A stretch of DNA of 64,000 nucleotides, taken from the IMG/VR virus record IMGVR_UViG_3300009503_000020, positions 1-64,000 of that record; one strand, written 5' to 3'. The notes beneath the pieces were generated by a model. The model searched no databases. It saw only the letters and a program-made list of their open reading frames with translations, and was not told where the DNA came from. Of the stretch, positions 38,488 to 45,633 are shown piece by piece (the stretch's first letter is position 1; the number at the start of each line of letters is the position of its first letter). A program made the translations under genes and the position numbers. The DNA comes from a virus.

Positions 38488-39348
38488 ATGCAAGAGAACC
38501 CAAGTTTTAAACAGGAGAACATGGAAGAGAGAAAGTCTATCAGAGTGTCTGAGCTAACAGACATTTGCCCAAGAAAGTTGCAGTTTGAATACCTTAACTA
38601 TCAAACAGATCCAGAGAAATATGAGACTGTGTTAGGCAGACTAAAGCACTACTTGTTTGAGACATACCTTAAGATTAATCCTGATGCTTACCAGAGCTAT
38701 TACATGACTAAGGTGCATCCCATAGTCCAAGTTCTTCTACCAAGAGATGCTCCTAAGTTTGCTATTGATATCCAAGAAACAGAAAAGAAGATTAAAACCT
38801 TCATGAAGAGTGATGAGGGTACAAGACTTAGGAATAACCCTATCTTACATATAGAGAAGGACTTGACAGTTAGGATTCCTTGTGAGCTACTTCCTGAGTA
38901 CAAGATACCAATAAATAAACCAATAGAGACTTTGAAACAATACTGCCTGTCTGGAAGACCAGACTTCAAAGTCAATAAGGAAATCTTTGAGATCAAGAGT
39001 AGAGAAAGTCTAAAGAAAGAAGAGGGCCTCCAAGCTGTTGCCTACAAGCTAATGTTTGATATAATAGAACCAGAAGTGAAGCATGTAAACAAGTATATCC
39101 TTCTTGGAGGTAAAACAATTAGAGTAAGTAGGAAACCATTCCTCACTTGGTTCTTAAAAGATGCAAGGAAAGAACTAGGCAAGAAGATAGAAGAAATGAT
39201 AGATGTCTATGAGAGAGTTGAGACCTCTGAGGAACTTCTTGAGAGAAATATAAGTTCAGACAAGTGTCAGTTCTGTGAATATCACTCAGTTTGTAATTCA
39301 ATATATAGACCTAGAAGAAATTGGAGAGTAATTAAAGTCAAGAGGTGA
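38488..39348 (+). CDS. Cas4-like Fe-S exonuclease, 286 aa
   Basis: RVSELTDICPRKL near residue 20-31 gives the N-terminal cysteine. LSGRPDFKV (about 155) and FEIKS (about 167) form the PD ... E-x-K core, then LQAVAYKLM gives the Q-x-x-x-Y motif. CQFCEYHSVC near residue 255 supplies three more cysteines, so a 4Fe-4S cluster is expected. No other cas gene or CRISPR array is present. Such stand-alone Cas4-like nucleases in archaeal viruses and plasmids process DNA ends during recombination. ATG at 38521 after AACAGGAGAAC is an alternative start. Confidence 0.75.
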   Translation: MQENPSFKQENMEERKSIRVSELTDICPRKLQFEYLNYQTDPEKYETVLGRLKHYLFETYLKINPDAYQSYYMTKVHPIVQVLLPRDAPKFAIDIQETEKKIKTFMKSDEGTRLRNNPILHIEKDLTVRIPCELLPEYKIPINKPIETLKQYCLSGRPDFKVNKEIFEIKSRESLKKEEGLQAVAYKLMFDIIEPEVKHVNKYILLGGKTIRVSRKPFLTWFLKDARKELGKKIEEMIDVYERVETSEELLERNISSDKCQFCEYHSVCNSIYRPRRNWRVIKVKR

Positions 39349-39353
39349 ATTGT

Positions 39354-40310
39354 ATGGAATTAAAAATAAACCCTATACTAGAGAAGGCTATTCCACCACT
39401 TAGTCCAGAAAAACAGAAAGCTCTGAAGAAGTCTATTCAGAAGTATGGTCAGAGAGAATCAATAGATGTTATGCCTGATGGAACTATCATAGATGGACAC
39501 CACCGTTACAAGATAATCAAAGAACTTGGACTCGAACCAAAGTATAAGGTTAATGAAGACATAACTACTATAGAACAAGCTCTAGAACTAGGCGAGTCTT
39601 TAAACACTGACAGAAGGCACTACAATACAGCTATGGCAATCTTGCATGCATACAATGTAGAAAAGTCTAAATTAGCTGCAGAAGCTGAGAAGAGAAAGAA
39701 AAGAGGAACCTCAGCGTCCCAGGACGCTAGGGTAGGTAAAACTGCTGGGATTATAGCAGAGAGGTTAGGGATCTCTGAACGCACTGTTGAAAGAGGTTTC
39801 AAGATAATCAGAGATGCTCCTGAAGAAATAAAGCAGTTATGGTTAGGTGAACAGGTGCTTACTCAACCAACTGCCACAGCTATAGAAGCTTTAGAAAGCA
39901 TTCCAGATGAGTACAAGGATAGGAAACAAGTCTTAATAGACATGGTTGTCAAAGATCCAGAGAGAATCACCGAAATCAAGAAGATAGTTGGAGAGACAAA
40001 TGCAGTAATTGCCATGTTGGATGGGGAACCAGATAAAGTCAGAGTTGAAGCAGAGAAGGTACTGAAACCATTATTCTTCACTCCAGACTTAAACATCAAA
40101 GAAGCACTGTGGAAAGTTGAAGAGATAGCAAAGACAGGGCATGTGATCACTAAAGGCAGGAAATGGGCTGATGAGATTGGAGAGACTTGGGAAGAAGCTC
40201 AAGCATGGTTTGCTCACTATGGAGGATATTGCATTGGAGAAGTGAAGGGCTGGGAAGGAGAATGGGATCACCAAAGAGAACAACTAGAAAAGAAAGAGCA
40301 GAAAGAGTAG
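39354..40310 (+). CDS. ParB-like DNA-binding/partition protein, 318 aa
   Basis: ATG after AGAGGTGAATTGT. N-terminal ParB domain with SIDVMPDGTIIDGHHRYKI, then a helix-turn-helix VGKTAGIIAERLGISERTVERG of the KorB/ParB kind, and a helical C-terminal third. No ParA gene is in the window. A 16-bp palindrome with its AGGGT flank, also at 1987, lies inside this gene. ParB-like proteins of this type also act as transcription regulators. Confidence 0.7.
   Translation: MELKINPILEKAIPPLSPEKQKALKKSIQKYGQRESIDVMPDGTIIDGHHRYKIIKELGLEPKYKVNEDITTIEQALELGESLNTDRRHYNTAMAILHAYNVEKSKLAAEAEKRKKRGTSASQDARVGKTAGIIAERLGISERTVERGFKIIRDAPEEIKQLWLGEQVLTQPTATAIEALESIPDEYKDRKQVLIDMVVKDPERITEIKKIVGETNAVIAMLDGEPDKVRVEAEKVLKPLFFTPDLNIKEALWKVEEIAKTGHVITKGRKWADEIGETWEEAQAWFAHYGGYCIGEVKGWEGEWDHQREQLEKKEQKE
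39713..39733. promoter_or_regulatory. 16-bp palindrome inside the ParB-like gene, matching 1987
   Basis: AGCGTCCCAGGACGCT followed by AGGGT. The palindrome is the exact reverse complement of the one at 1987-2002 and has the same 3' flank. It encodes SASQDARV at the edge of the helix-turn-helix, so codon constraint alone cannot explain the copy outside the gene. Confidence 0.45.
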
Positions 40311-41002
40311 CTTCTTGGCTAAAATGGCACCCAAACAATCCCATTCTCTCTCCAGAAGAGACCAGAACGTTTCTTGATTGTATAGAAGAAGTGAAACCTA
40401 TAGATGATCCTACCAGCAAAGTTGGAGATATAGTAGAAGCTCTTGTTCCTAATCTTCACTATGCTTACAATGTCTACCAGTGTCCTTTCTGTGAGAAAGT
40501 TTACAGTTCAGATGAAGCCATGCAGAAACATATAGAGCAGGTGAAGGAACAGGTAAAAGAAGTGGAAGAGGGAGAAGCAATTAGCCATCCTATTGTAGAG
40601 AAGAAGGACTTCAAGGAACTGCAGTCTGATATCTTTCTGAAGAGAGCTAGGGTTTACTATGAAGTAGTTAGGCCTGAAGAAACCCTTCCAATACCTTCGT
40701 CAGTAGAATACTCAGATGAGCATAAAAGAATAGCAACACCTAAGGCAAGAGAGCAACATGATTTAGACATGAGAGAATGGAGAGAACACATGAAAGCAAC
40801 AAACGGGAAAAGAAAGGCTGTGTTTCCAATACTTCCACATGGAAGCCTTCAAGAGAAAGGAGGCAAGGGTTGGTGGTACTGGACTGTCCAAATATGGAAT
40901 GAAGAACTTAAGATGTGGTTGCCAATGCCTGTCAAGTTAGCAAATTCTGTTCCAGAGAAAGTAAGAGTATTATGCTTAATAGCTATAGTGCCAGATGAGT
41001 AA
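40262..41002 (+). CDS. Hypothetical protein with C2H2-like finger, 246 aa
   Basis: ATG after GGGAAGGAGA; an upstream extension in the ParB gene lacks a site. A basic N-terminus, YQCPFCEKVYSSDEAMQKHI (about residues 72-91; one C2H2-like half), an acidic helix, and a C-terminal domain with GGKGWWYWTVQIWNEELKMW. Family not recognised. Confidence 0.55.
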   Translation: MGSPKRTTRKERAERVASWLKWHPNNPILSPEETRTFLDCIEEVKPIDDPTSKVGDIVEALVPNLHYAYNVYQCPFCEKVYSSDEAMQKHIEQVKEQVKEVEEGEAISHPIVEKKDFKELQSDIFLKRARVYYEVVRPEETLPIPSSVEYSDEHKRIATPKAREQHDLDMREWREHMKATNGKRKAVFPILPHGSLQEKGGKGWWYWTVQIWNEELKMWLPMPVKLANSVPEKVRVLCLIAIVPDE

Positions 41003-41249
41003 CATGATAATCCTGTATACCTTACCAAGCTGTCCCAAGTGTCAAGTAATCAAAATGTATCTTACTACTTTAGGTGTCCCCTTTACAGAGAGAAATGCTA
41101 GTAACTTCCTTGCCTACTTAACATCTAAAGGCTTCAGAGAAGTACCAATCCTTGAGATCAATGGTGAGCTTTTCAACTGCACTTCTGTTCAAGAAGTAAT
41201 GTTTATCTTACGAAGCAAAGGATACTTAAGTGTGAGAGATGCATGGTAG
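40995..41249 (+). CDS. Glutaredoxin/thioredoxin-like protein, 84 aa
   Basis: IILYTLPSCPKCQVIKMYL contains the redox CPKC active site after the first beta strand, and REVPILEING supplies the cis-proline loop. Length is right for a glutaredoxin-like protein. Small redoxins in viruses often serve ribonucleotide reductase or protein disulfide control. Confidence 0.75.
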   Translation: MSNMIILYTLPSCPKCQVIKMYLTTLGVPFTERNASNFLAYLTSKGFREVPILEINGELFNCTSVQEVMFILRSKGYLSVRDAW

Positions 41250-41473
41250 AAATCTATGACTGTAGACAGAGAGAAAAGATAGTAACTAAAAGAGTAGGTG
41301 GAGACTTCGAACTAGCTGTGTATGATGACAAAGGAAACTTGATTACTAAGTATTGGTTAGAGATGAAGAGACCTTATAAGAAAACATTTGAGGAATTAGA
41401 AAAATTAATGGAGGAGTTTAAATGGCATCTAAAGAAACAGGGGAGAAGAAGAGCTTCTTCCAGACTTGGTTGA
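41243..41473 (+). CDS. Hypothetical protein, 76 aa
   Basis: N-terminal beta strands and a charged helix. Overlaps its neighbours by 7 and 52 bases. Confidence 0.45.
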   Translation: MVEIYDCRQREKIVTKRVGGDFELAVYDDKGNLITKYWLEMKRPYKKTFEELEKLMEEFKWHLKKQGRRRASSRLG

Positions 41474-41760
41474 AAGTGAGGAGACTTAAGAAGAAAAGGC
41501 AGAAGTTCTTTTCTGAGGAGATAGGTCCCTCCAAGTATTCGATATTCCTTAGAGAAGTAGACAGTGCAGTGTTGAATATCTTGAAGGACTACCCTGACAA
41601 TGTCTCACTGTTAGACAAACTTGGAGAAGAATCCTCAAGATGGTTGAATGATATGCCTAAGATTAACCTCTCATCTTTCAAAGCAGGAGTTGTCTATGGA
41701 ATGTATGCTCTTCTTAAATCCAAGAGAGAGACTACAGCAAAAGAAAGCTATGTAGTTTAG
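41422..41760 (+). CDS. Hypothetical helical protein, 112 aa
   Basis: ATG after GGAGGAGTTTAA. Basic helical N-terminus; no motif recognised. Confidence 0.5.
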   Translation: MASKETGEKKSFFQTWLKVRRLKKKRQKFFSEEIGPSKYSIFLREVDSAVLNILKDYPDNVSLLDKLGEESSRWLNDMPKINLSSFKAGVVYGMYALLKSKRETTAKESYVV

Positions 41761-41772
41761 GAGGTGAAGAGA

Positions 41773-42120
41773 GTGGCAACTAGAAAAATTCACATTGGAA
41801 CTTATGTCACTTTAGTTACTAGCATAGCTGCTTTGATGGCAGGAATACTTGAAGCAGGAGTAGGAGGTTTGCTAACCATTCCTCTTGTTCTTATTGCTCT
41901 GTTTGGTTCACTGCTAGGGTTAGTTCCATTCATTGGTCCTCTACTGTACTATTATGCAATAGGATATCTCTTTGGAATAATCCAGGAAGGAGCTCATGTT
42001 AGCATGCCTATTGCCTCACTTATCATCTTCTACACACACTTTGTCTTCTCAATAGTCTACTTCTTCATAACATCAACAGTGACTATCCTGTACTTGCTAG
42101 CTAAGAGGAAGAAAAGGTGA
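41773..42120 (+). CDS. Membrane protein, 115 aa, three to four TM segments
   Basis: TAGGAGGTGAAGAGA fits a GTG at 41773. Hydrophobic segments at about residues 9-28, 33-53, 56-75 and 88-108 with a basic end LAKRKKR. Confidence 0.6.
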   Translation: MATRKIHIGTYVTLVTSIAALMAGILEAGVGGLLTIPLVLIALFGSLLGLVPFIGPLLYYYAIGYLFGIIQEGAHVSMPIASLIIFYTHFVFSIVYFFITSTVTILYLLAKRKKR

Positions 42121-42139
42121 GGAGTTTTAAGCTAACATG

Positions 42140-42146
42140 TTTATAT
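42140..42146 (+). promoter_or_regulatory. Archaeal TATA box TTTATAT
   Basis: Lies in a 75-base intergenic gap about 50 bases before the GTG at 42196. Confidence 0.4.
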
Positions 42147-42195
42147 CTCACATTCTTCCTCCTGTATATCAAACTACTGAAATATTAAGAGGAGA

Positions 42196-42456
42196 GTGGT
42201 TAAATTAGGTAAACGCAATCAACTCTATGCTCAGTATGTGAGGATAATGCAGTCAGCAGAGGATCCAAATGAGATCTACCTGGTTCTCAGGAAAGATGCT
42301 CCTATGGATAGGAAATACATAAGGCAATTTGACAACATGTTTGCAGGGAAAGACATCATAGTATCTCTAACTTTATTGAAGAGAGGCCTTAGCAAGCAAA
42401 AAGCTAACGAAGAAGAGGAACAGGAGGAGAATCCATTTTGGCAGGTAGAAACATAA
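42196..42456 (+). CDS. Hypothetical protein, 86 aa
   Basis: GTG start close to AGAGGAGA. Helical and charged, with an acidic C-terminus EEEEQEENPFWQ. Confidence 0.45.
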   Translation: MVKLGKRNQLYAQYVRIMQSAEDPNEIYLVLRKDAPMDRKYIRQFDNMFAGKDIIVSLTLLKRGLSKQKANEEEEQEENPFWQVET

Positions 42457-42701
42457 ACAAATGTCCTAGTCGTGGTTACAAGAAAGGATGGCTAACAGGA
42501 TATGAGATAGAGAGACGTTACAATATCAGTGTAATCTTGGTTCCTCTTGAAGCATATATGTCTCCTATTTGTATCTGTGGCCATCATGCAAAGTACCACA
42601 AGAATCCTGGTTCTGCTGGTATATGTACAAAGTGTACAAAATGTGAAGGAGAAGTCCATAACTTTATTCCAAGAGAGCATGCTAAAGTGGTGAAGATATG
42701 A
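42438..42701 (+). CDS. CxCGHxxxxH zinc-binding protein, 87 aa
   Basis: AGGAGGAGAATCCATT supports TTG at 42438. CICGHHAKYHK ... CTKCTKCEGEVHNFIP is a well-known small zinc motif in phage and prokaryotic proteins (C-x-CGH-x4-H ... C-x2-C-x2-C-x-x-F-x-P). Confidence 0.6.
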   Translation: MAGRNINKCPSRGYKKGWLTGYEIERRYNISVILVPLEAYMSPICICGHHAKYHKNPGSAGICTKCTKCEGEVHNFIPREHAKVVKI

Positions 42702-42877
42702 CACACTATGGAGAGAAAGGCTACTGTAGTCTTTGCCAGAAATGGATACCCAAAGAGCAACTCAAGAAACTATACATTAGAAAACTTAAAGTCTATGCCT
42801 ATTATTGTCCAGTACACCTCAAGCAAGTCAGAATGAAAGCAAGAGGCGTACCAATGTCAAAGGTAAAGGAGGGATAG
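42698..42877 (+). CDS. Zinc-binding mini-protein, 59 aa
   Basis: CSLCQKWIPKEQLKKL ... YYCPVHLKQVR is a C-x2-C ... C-x2-H knuckle. Overlaps the preceding TGA by four bases. Confidence 0.55.
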   Translation: MTHYGEKGYCSLCQKWIPKEQLKKLYIRKLKVYAYYCPVHLKQVRMKARGVPMSKVKEG

Positions 42878-42922
42878 GATACGACAGAAAAAGACAAAGA
42901 GCAGCTTAAGAGACTTGAAGAA

Positions 42923-43138
42923 ATGATGAAGAAAAGAGCCAAGCCTGTTGATTGCCCATACAAAGATACTTGCACTCAGAAGGTCTTGCAAGGTGAAGCA
43001 GAGTTCCTTTGTAAAGACTTAGAGACAGATAGAGATGCTGTAATGCTACACATGAACAATAGACATGGTTGGGAAATGTGCAAAGTCTACCAAGACAAGA
43101 AACGGGAAGCTGAAGGCAAGCTTCCTCGAGAGTGGTAA
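42923..43138 (+). CDS. CPxxxxC-family small protein, 71 aa
   Basis: VDCPYKDTCTQKV, FLC, WEMC and KLPREW follow the order of 12704 and 35795. AAAGGAGGGATAGGAT lies far upstream (42865-42880) with an open in-frame stretch starting ACG at 42881 and no ATG/GTG/TTG before 42923, so translation may begin at a non-standard codon. Confidence 0.55.
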   Translation: MMKKRAKPVDCPYKDTCTQKVLQGEAEFLCKDLETDRDAVMLHMNNRHGWEMCKVYQDKKREAEGKLPREW

Positions 43139-43515
43139 GCTGCTTGTGTATTGAGAAATTATTTCCTCAAGTAACCAGAGACTTTAATGAATACAAGGAA
43201 CTAAGTGGTTCTGATTTACAGAAGCCATCTAAGGGAGTTAAAGCATACTATTACAATGGAATAATCTGGATTAAAGATCTTGATCCACTTAGGATAGCAC
43301 ATGAATACACACATTACATCTTGAACAGCTTGGGCAATTCCAATTTTTTAACTAGAAGATTTTTAGACTTAATAGATTTCATACAGGATAGTTTCTATCA
43401 TTATCTAAGATACAAAGGATCTAGAGATTTAGAAGCTAGACAAGTTATGATTGAAGGAATACACGAAATAGTAGAAGACATAAAAATGTGGATTACTTGT
43501 GAAGAGGTTTGCTGA
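43132..43515 (+). CDS. HExxH metallopeptidase-like protein, 127 aa
   Basis: GTG start overlapping the preceding TAA. RIAHEYTHYILNSLGN is an HExxH zinc motif, and the later EGIHEIVEDIKMW may supply a third ligand. It lies just before the second ATPase/VWA module, but a strong promoter separates them. Confidence 0.55.
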   Translation: MVSCLCIEKLFPQVTRDFNEYKELSGSDLQKPSKGVKAYYYNGIIWIKDLDPLRIAHEYTHYILNSLGNSNFLTRRFLDLIDFIQDSFYHYLRYKGSRDLEARQVMIEGIHEIVEDIKMWITCEEVC

Positions 43516-43540
43516 CAAGACTACAAATACAAGTGAAATG

Positions 43541-43548
43541 TTTATATG
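43541..43548 (+). promoter_or_regulatory. Archaeal TATA box TTTATATG
   Basis: Centred about 40 bases before the ATG at 43584, in a 68-base gap; likely drives the whole ATPase, metallopeptidase and VWA module. Confidence 0.5.
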
Positions 43549-43583
43549 AAATGACTCTTGCAAGATAAGATGGAGAATAAAAT

Positions 43584-45143
43584 ATGGAAGAAGTAAGAGA
43601 CAAGATCCTACGTCAAATAGATGAGTTGGAGAAAACCCTCTTTGGCATGAGAGATGTTATAAAGATCTACATATTAAGCAAGGCTTGTGATTTGACTGTT
43701 CTATTGTTAGGAGCACATGCAACAGCTAAGTCTGCTCTCTCAAGAATGTGGTCAATAACCACTGGTTTGAACTATAGAATAGTAACTAGTTCTGAAGTCG
43801 ATGAAAGTTTGATTGCCTACATTGACCCTGCAGTCTTTAGAGAGAAGAACATTGTTCAAATGAGGCGAGGAGAACTTATGGAGAAGAACCACATCATAGT
43901 TGATGAATACTTTTTATGGCTTAACAAGTATAGAGCTAAGCTGCACCAACTCTTGGAAGAGAAAACATATGCTGGTCTAGATTCGCTTGTTTTCACATAT
44001 ACGTTTCTCTCCAACCCCTTATCAGACTTCTATGCAGGACAGATACCAGAAATTAATATGGCTTCAATTGACAGAATAGACTTATTTGTTCCAGTTAATC
44101 AACCATCAATAGTTCCTGCAGAGACTATGATGAGGAAGTTCTCTAAATATGGTAGAAAAGAAAGACCTCTGTCTCAGATATCTACATGGGAAGATTACTT
44201 GAAGGCTAGAGAGGAAATAATGCAAGTAAAAGTCCCTTCAAAGATAATAATCTGGCTAACGCTGTTTGCTCACTCTATGGCCTCATGCAAACATGTTAAA
44301 GACAAATGGAGCCTCTCTACTGCTAAACTCAAGAAGATGTGTCTCAATTGTAATGAAGTCAATCACTTGTGTAGCAAAGTCTGCCTTTCCAAACCTAGGT
44401 TCTTAAGAGCTACAATTTTACTTTCTAAAGGACTTGCTTGGTTAAATGGAAGAGATACTGTAACATTTCAAGATATCAATGAGGCTATCCTGTACACTCT
44501 TCCTCATAGACTAGCTTGGATACAAGAAGAACTCTCATACTCAGAATCTCTTGAGAAAGTACATGAGCTAGTTCAACAATTTAATGATGACATGCTAGTC
44601 TGGAAGAACAGAGGAGTGTTTTCTCAACTAGCCAAGATAATAGAATCAAGCAAAAGTGTTCCACCTAAGTATGAAGATAAGATAGGCCAAGAACTGAGTG
44701 CAGATGTCTCAGAGATTCACATACTGAAGGAGTTCATTGCTGAAACCTTAAACTCAGTTAAAGAGGATGTTAGTAGTTACTACTTTGTAGAAGCTAGCAA
44801 TAAGACTTACAAGACACTGAAAGAACTACAGGAATTCCTAGAGAAGTCAGGACTTAGTCCTTTTGAAAGAGATGTTCTTGCATTCAAGATAAGTCCTCCT
44901 AACTTGTCTTACATAATTCCAAATAATCCTGAGAACATAGAGAAGTTAATTGACACTCTAATCAACTGGCACACAAGAGAACAAGTAACTATAGATGATA
45001 AGACAATACTTGAGAGGAAGTTCTCCGAAGCAATAATCTTTGACTCAGAACTAGTCAAGATACAAGAAGAAACAGGAAGTGCTAAGTTGCTGTTTCCAGA
45101 TGAGAAGAAAAGGAATGCATTTGTGAAACTGTGGGAGGCATAA
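43584..45143 (+). CDS. RavA/MoxR-type AAA+ ATPase, 519 aa
   Basis: VLLLGAHATAKSAL (about residues 40-53) is a Walker A in the G-x4-[GA]-K-S form typical of RavA-like proteins. NHIIVDEYFLW (about 97) is Walker B and TFLSNP (about 132) sensor 1. A four-cysteine insertion CLNCNEVNHLCSKVC (about 253-267) is unusual and could bind zinc. The C-terminal 200 residues are helical. In RavA-ViaA-like systems the ATPase works with a VWA protein; the VWA gene at 47834 and an HExxH gene at 45626 follow in the same run. Confidence 0.75.
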   Translation: MEEVRDKILRQIDELEKTLFGMRDVIKIYILSKACDLTVLLLGAHATAKSALSRMWSITTGLNYRIVTSSEVDESLIAYIDPAVFREKNIVQMRRGELMEKNHIIVDEYFLWLNKYRAKLHQLLEEKTYAGLDSLVFTYTFLSNPLSDFYAGQIPEINMASIDRIDLFVPVNQPSIVPAETMMRKFSKYGRKERPLSQISTWEDYLKAREEIMQVKVPSKIIIWLTLFAHSMASCKHVKDKWSLSTAKLKKMCLNCNEVNHLCSKVCLSKPRFLRATILLSKGLAWLNGRDTVTFQDINEAILYTLPHRLAWIQEELSYSESLEKVHELVQQFNDDMLVWKNRGVFSQLAKIIESSKSVPPKYEDKIGQELSADVSEIHILKEFIAETLNSVKEDVSSYYFVEASNKTYKTLKELQEFLEKSGLSPFERDVLAFKISPPNLSYIIPNNPENIEKLIDTLINWHTREQVTIDDKTILERKFSEAIIFDSELVKIQEETGSAKLLFPDEKKRNAFVKLWEA

Positions 45144-45144
45144 C

Positions 45145-45633
45145 ATGTCAACTACTCCTCAAGATATAGAGAAGAAGTTTCCTGAAGTTTATGGCTATTC
45201 TATAAAGAAGGAGAGGAAAGAACAGGTAACCATAAAAGGAATTTCTCTTGAGATAAAGAAGTATACAACTACACTTAAGACAGGTGGAATTAGAGTCTCA
45301 CTTATAGACAACACTAGTGAGTTCTTTCTCAAGTACAATGAGTACCTTGCATCTATAGAGAGTTTTAGACCTGCAGAAGAGAAAGCAATGAACATGTGGT
45401 CTTTCACTACTCTGTGCACAGCAGATCCAAGTCTAGAAGAGATGGGAGGAGCAGGGTTCTATGTGTATCAGAATCACCTTGTGTTCAATGAAGAAGAGAA
45501 GAGTGCTCCTCCTATAGATAGACTTACTAAGTTTATAGAACACTACAAGAAGAAGTTTGGTATTAGAACAAGACTCAAGGAAGATGATTTCTCAGACTTG
45601 GATGTTCTAGAGAGGACAACAGAGAATGAATAA
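45145..45633 (+). CDS. Hypothetical component of the ATPase/VWA module, 162 aa
   Basis: Starts one base after the ATPase stop and overlaps the metallopeptidase gene by eight bases, so it is probably an obligate partner. Mostly beta-rich with a C-terminal helix; no recognised domain. Confidence 0.55.
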   Translation: MSTTPQDIEKKFPEVYGYSIKKERKEQVTIKGISLEIKKYTTTLKTGGIRVSLIDNTSEFFLKYNEYLASIESFRPAEEKAMNMWSFTTLCTADPSLEEMGGAGFYVYQNHLVFNEEEKSAPPIDRLTKFIEHYKKKFGIRTRLKEDDFSDLDVLERTTENE

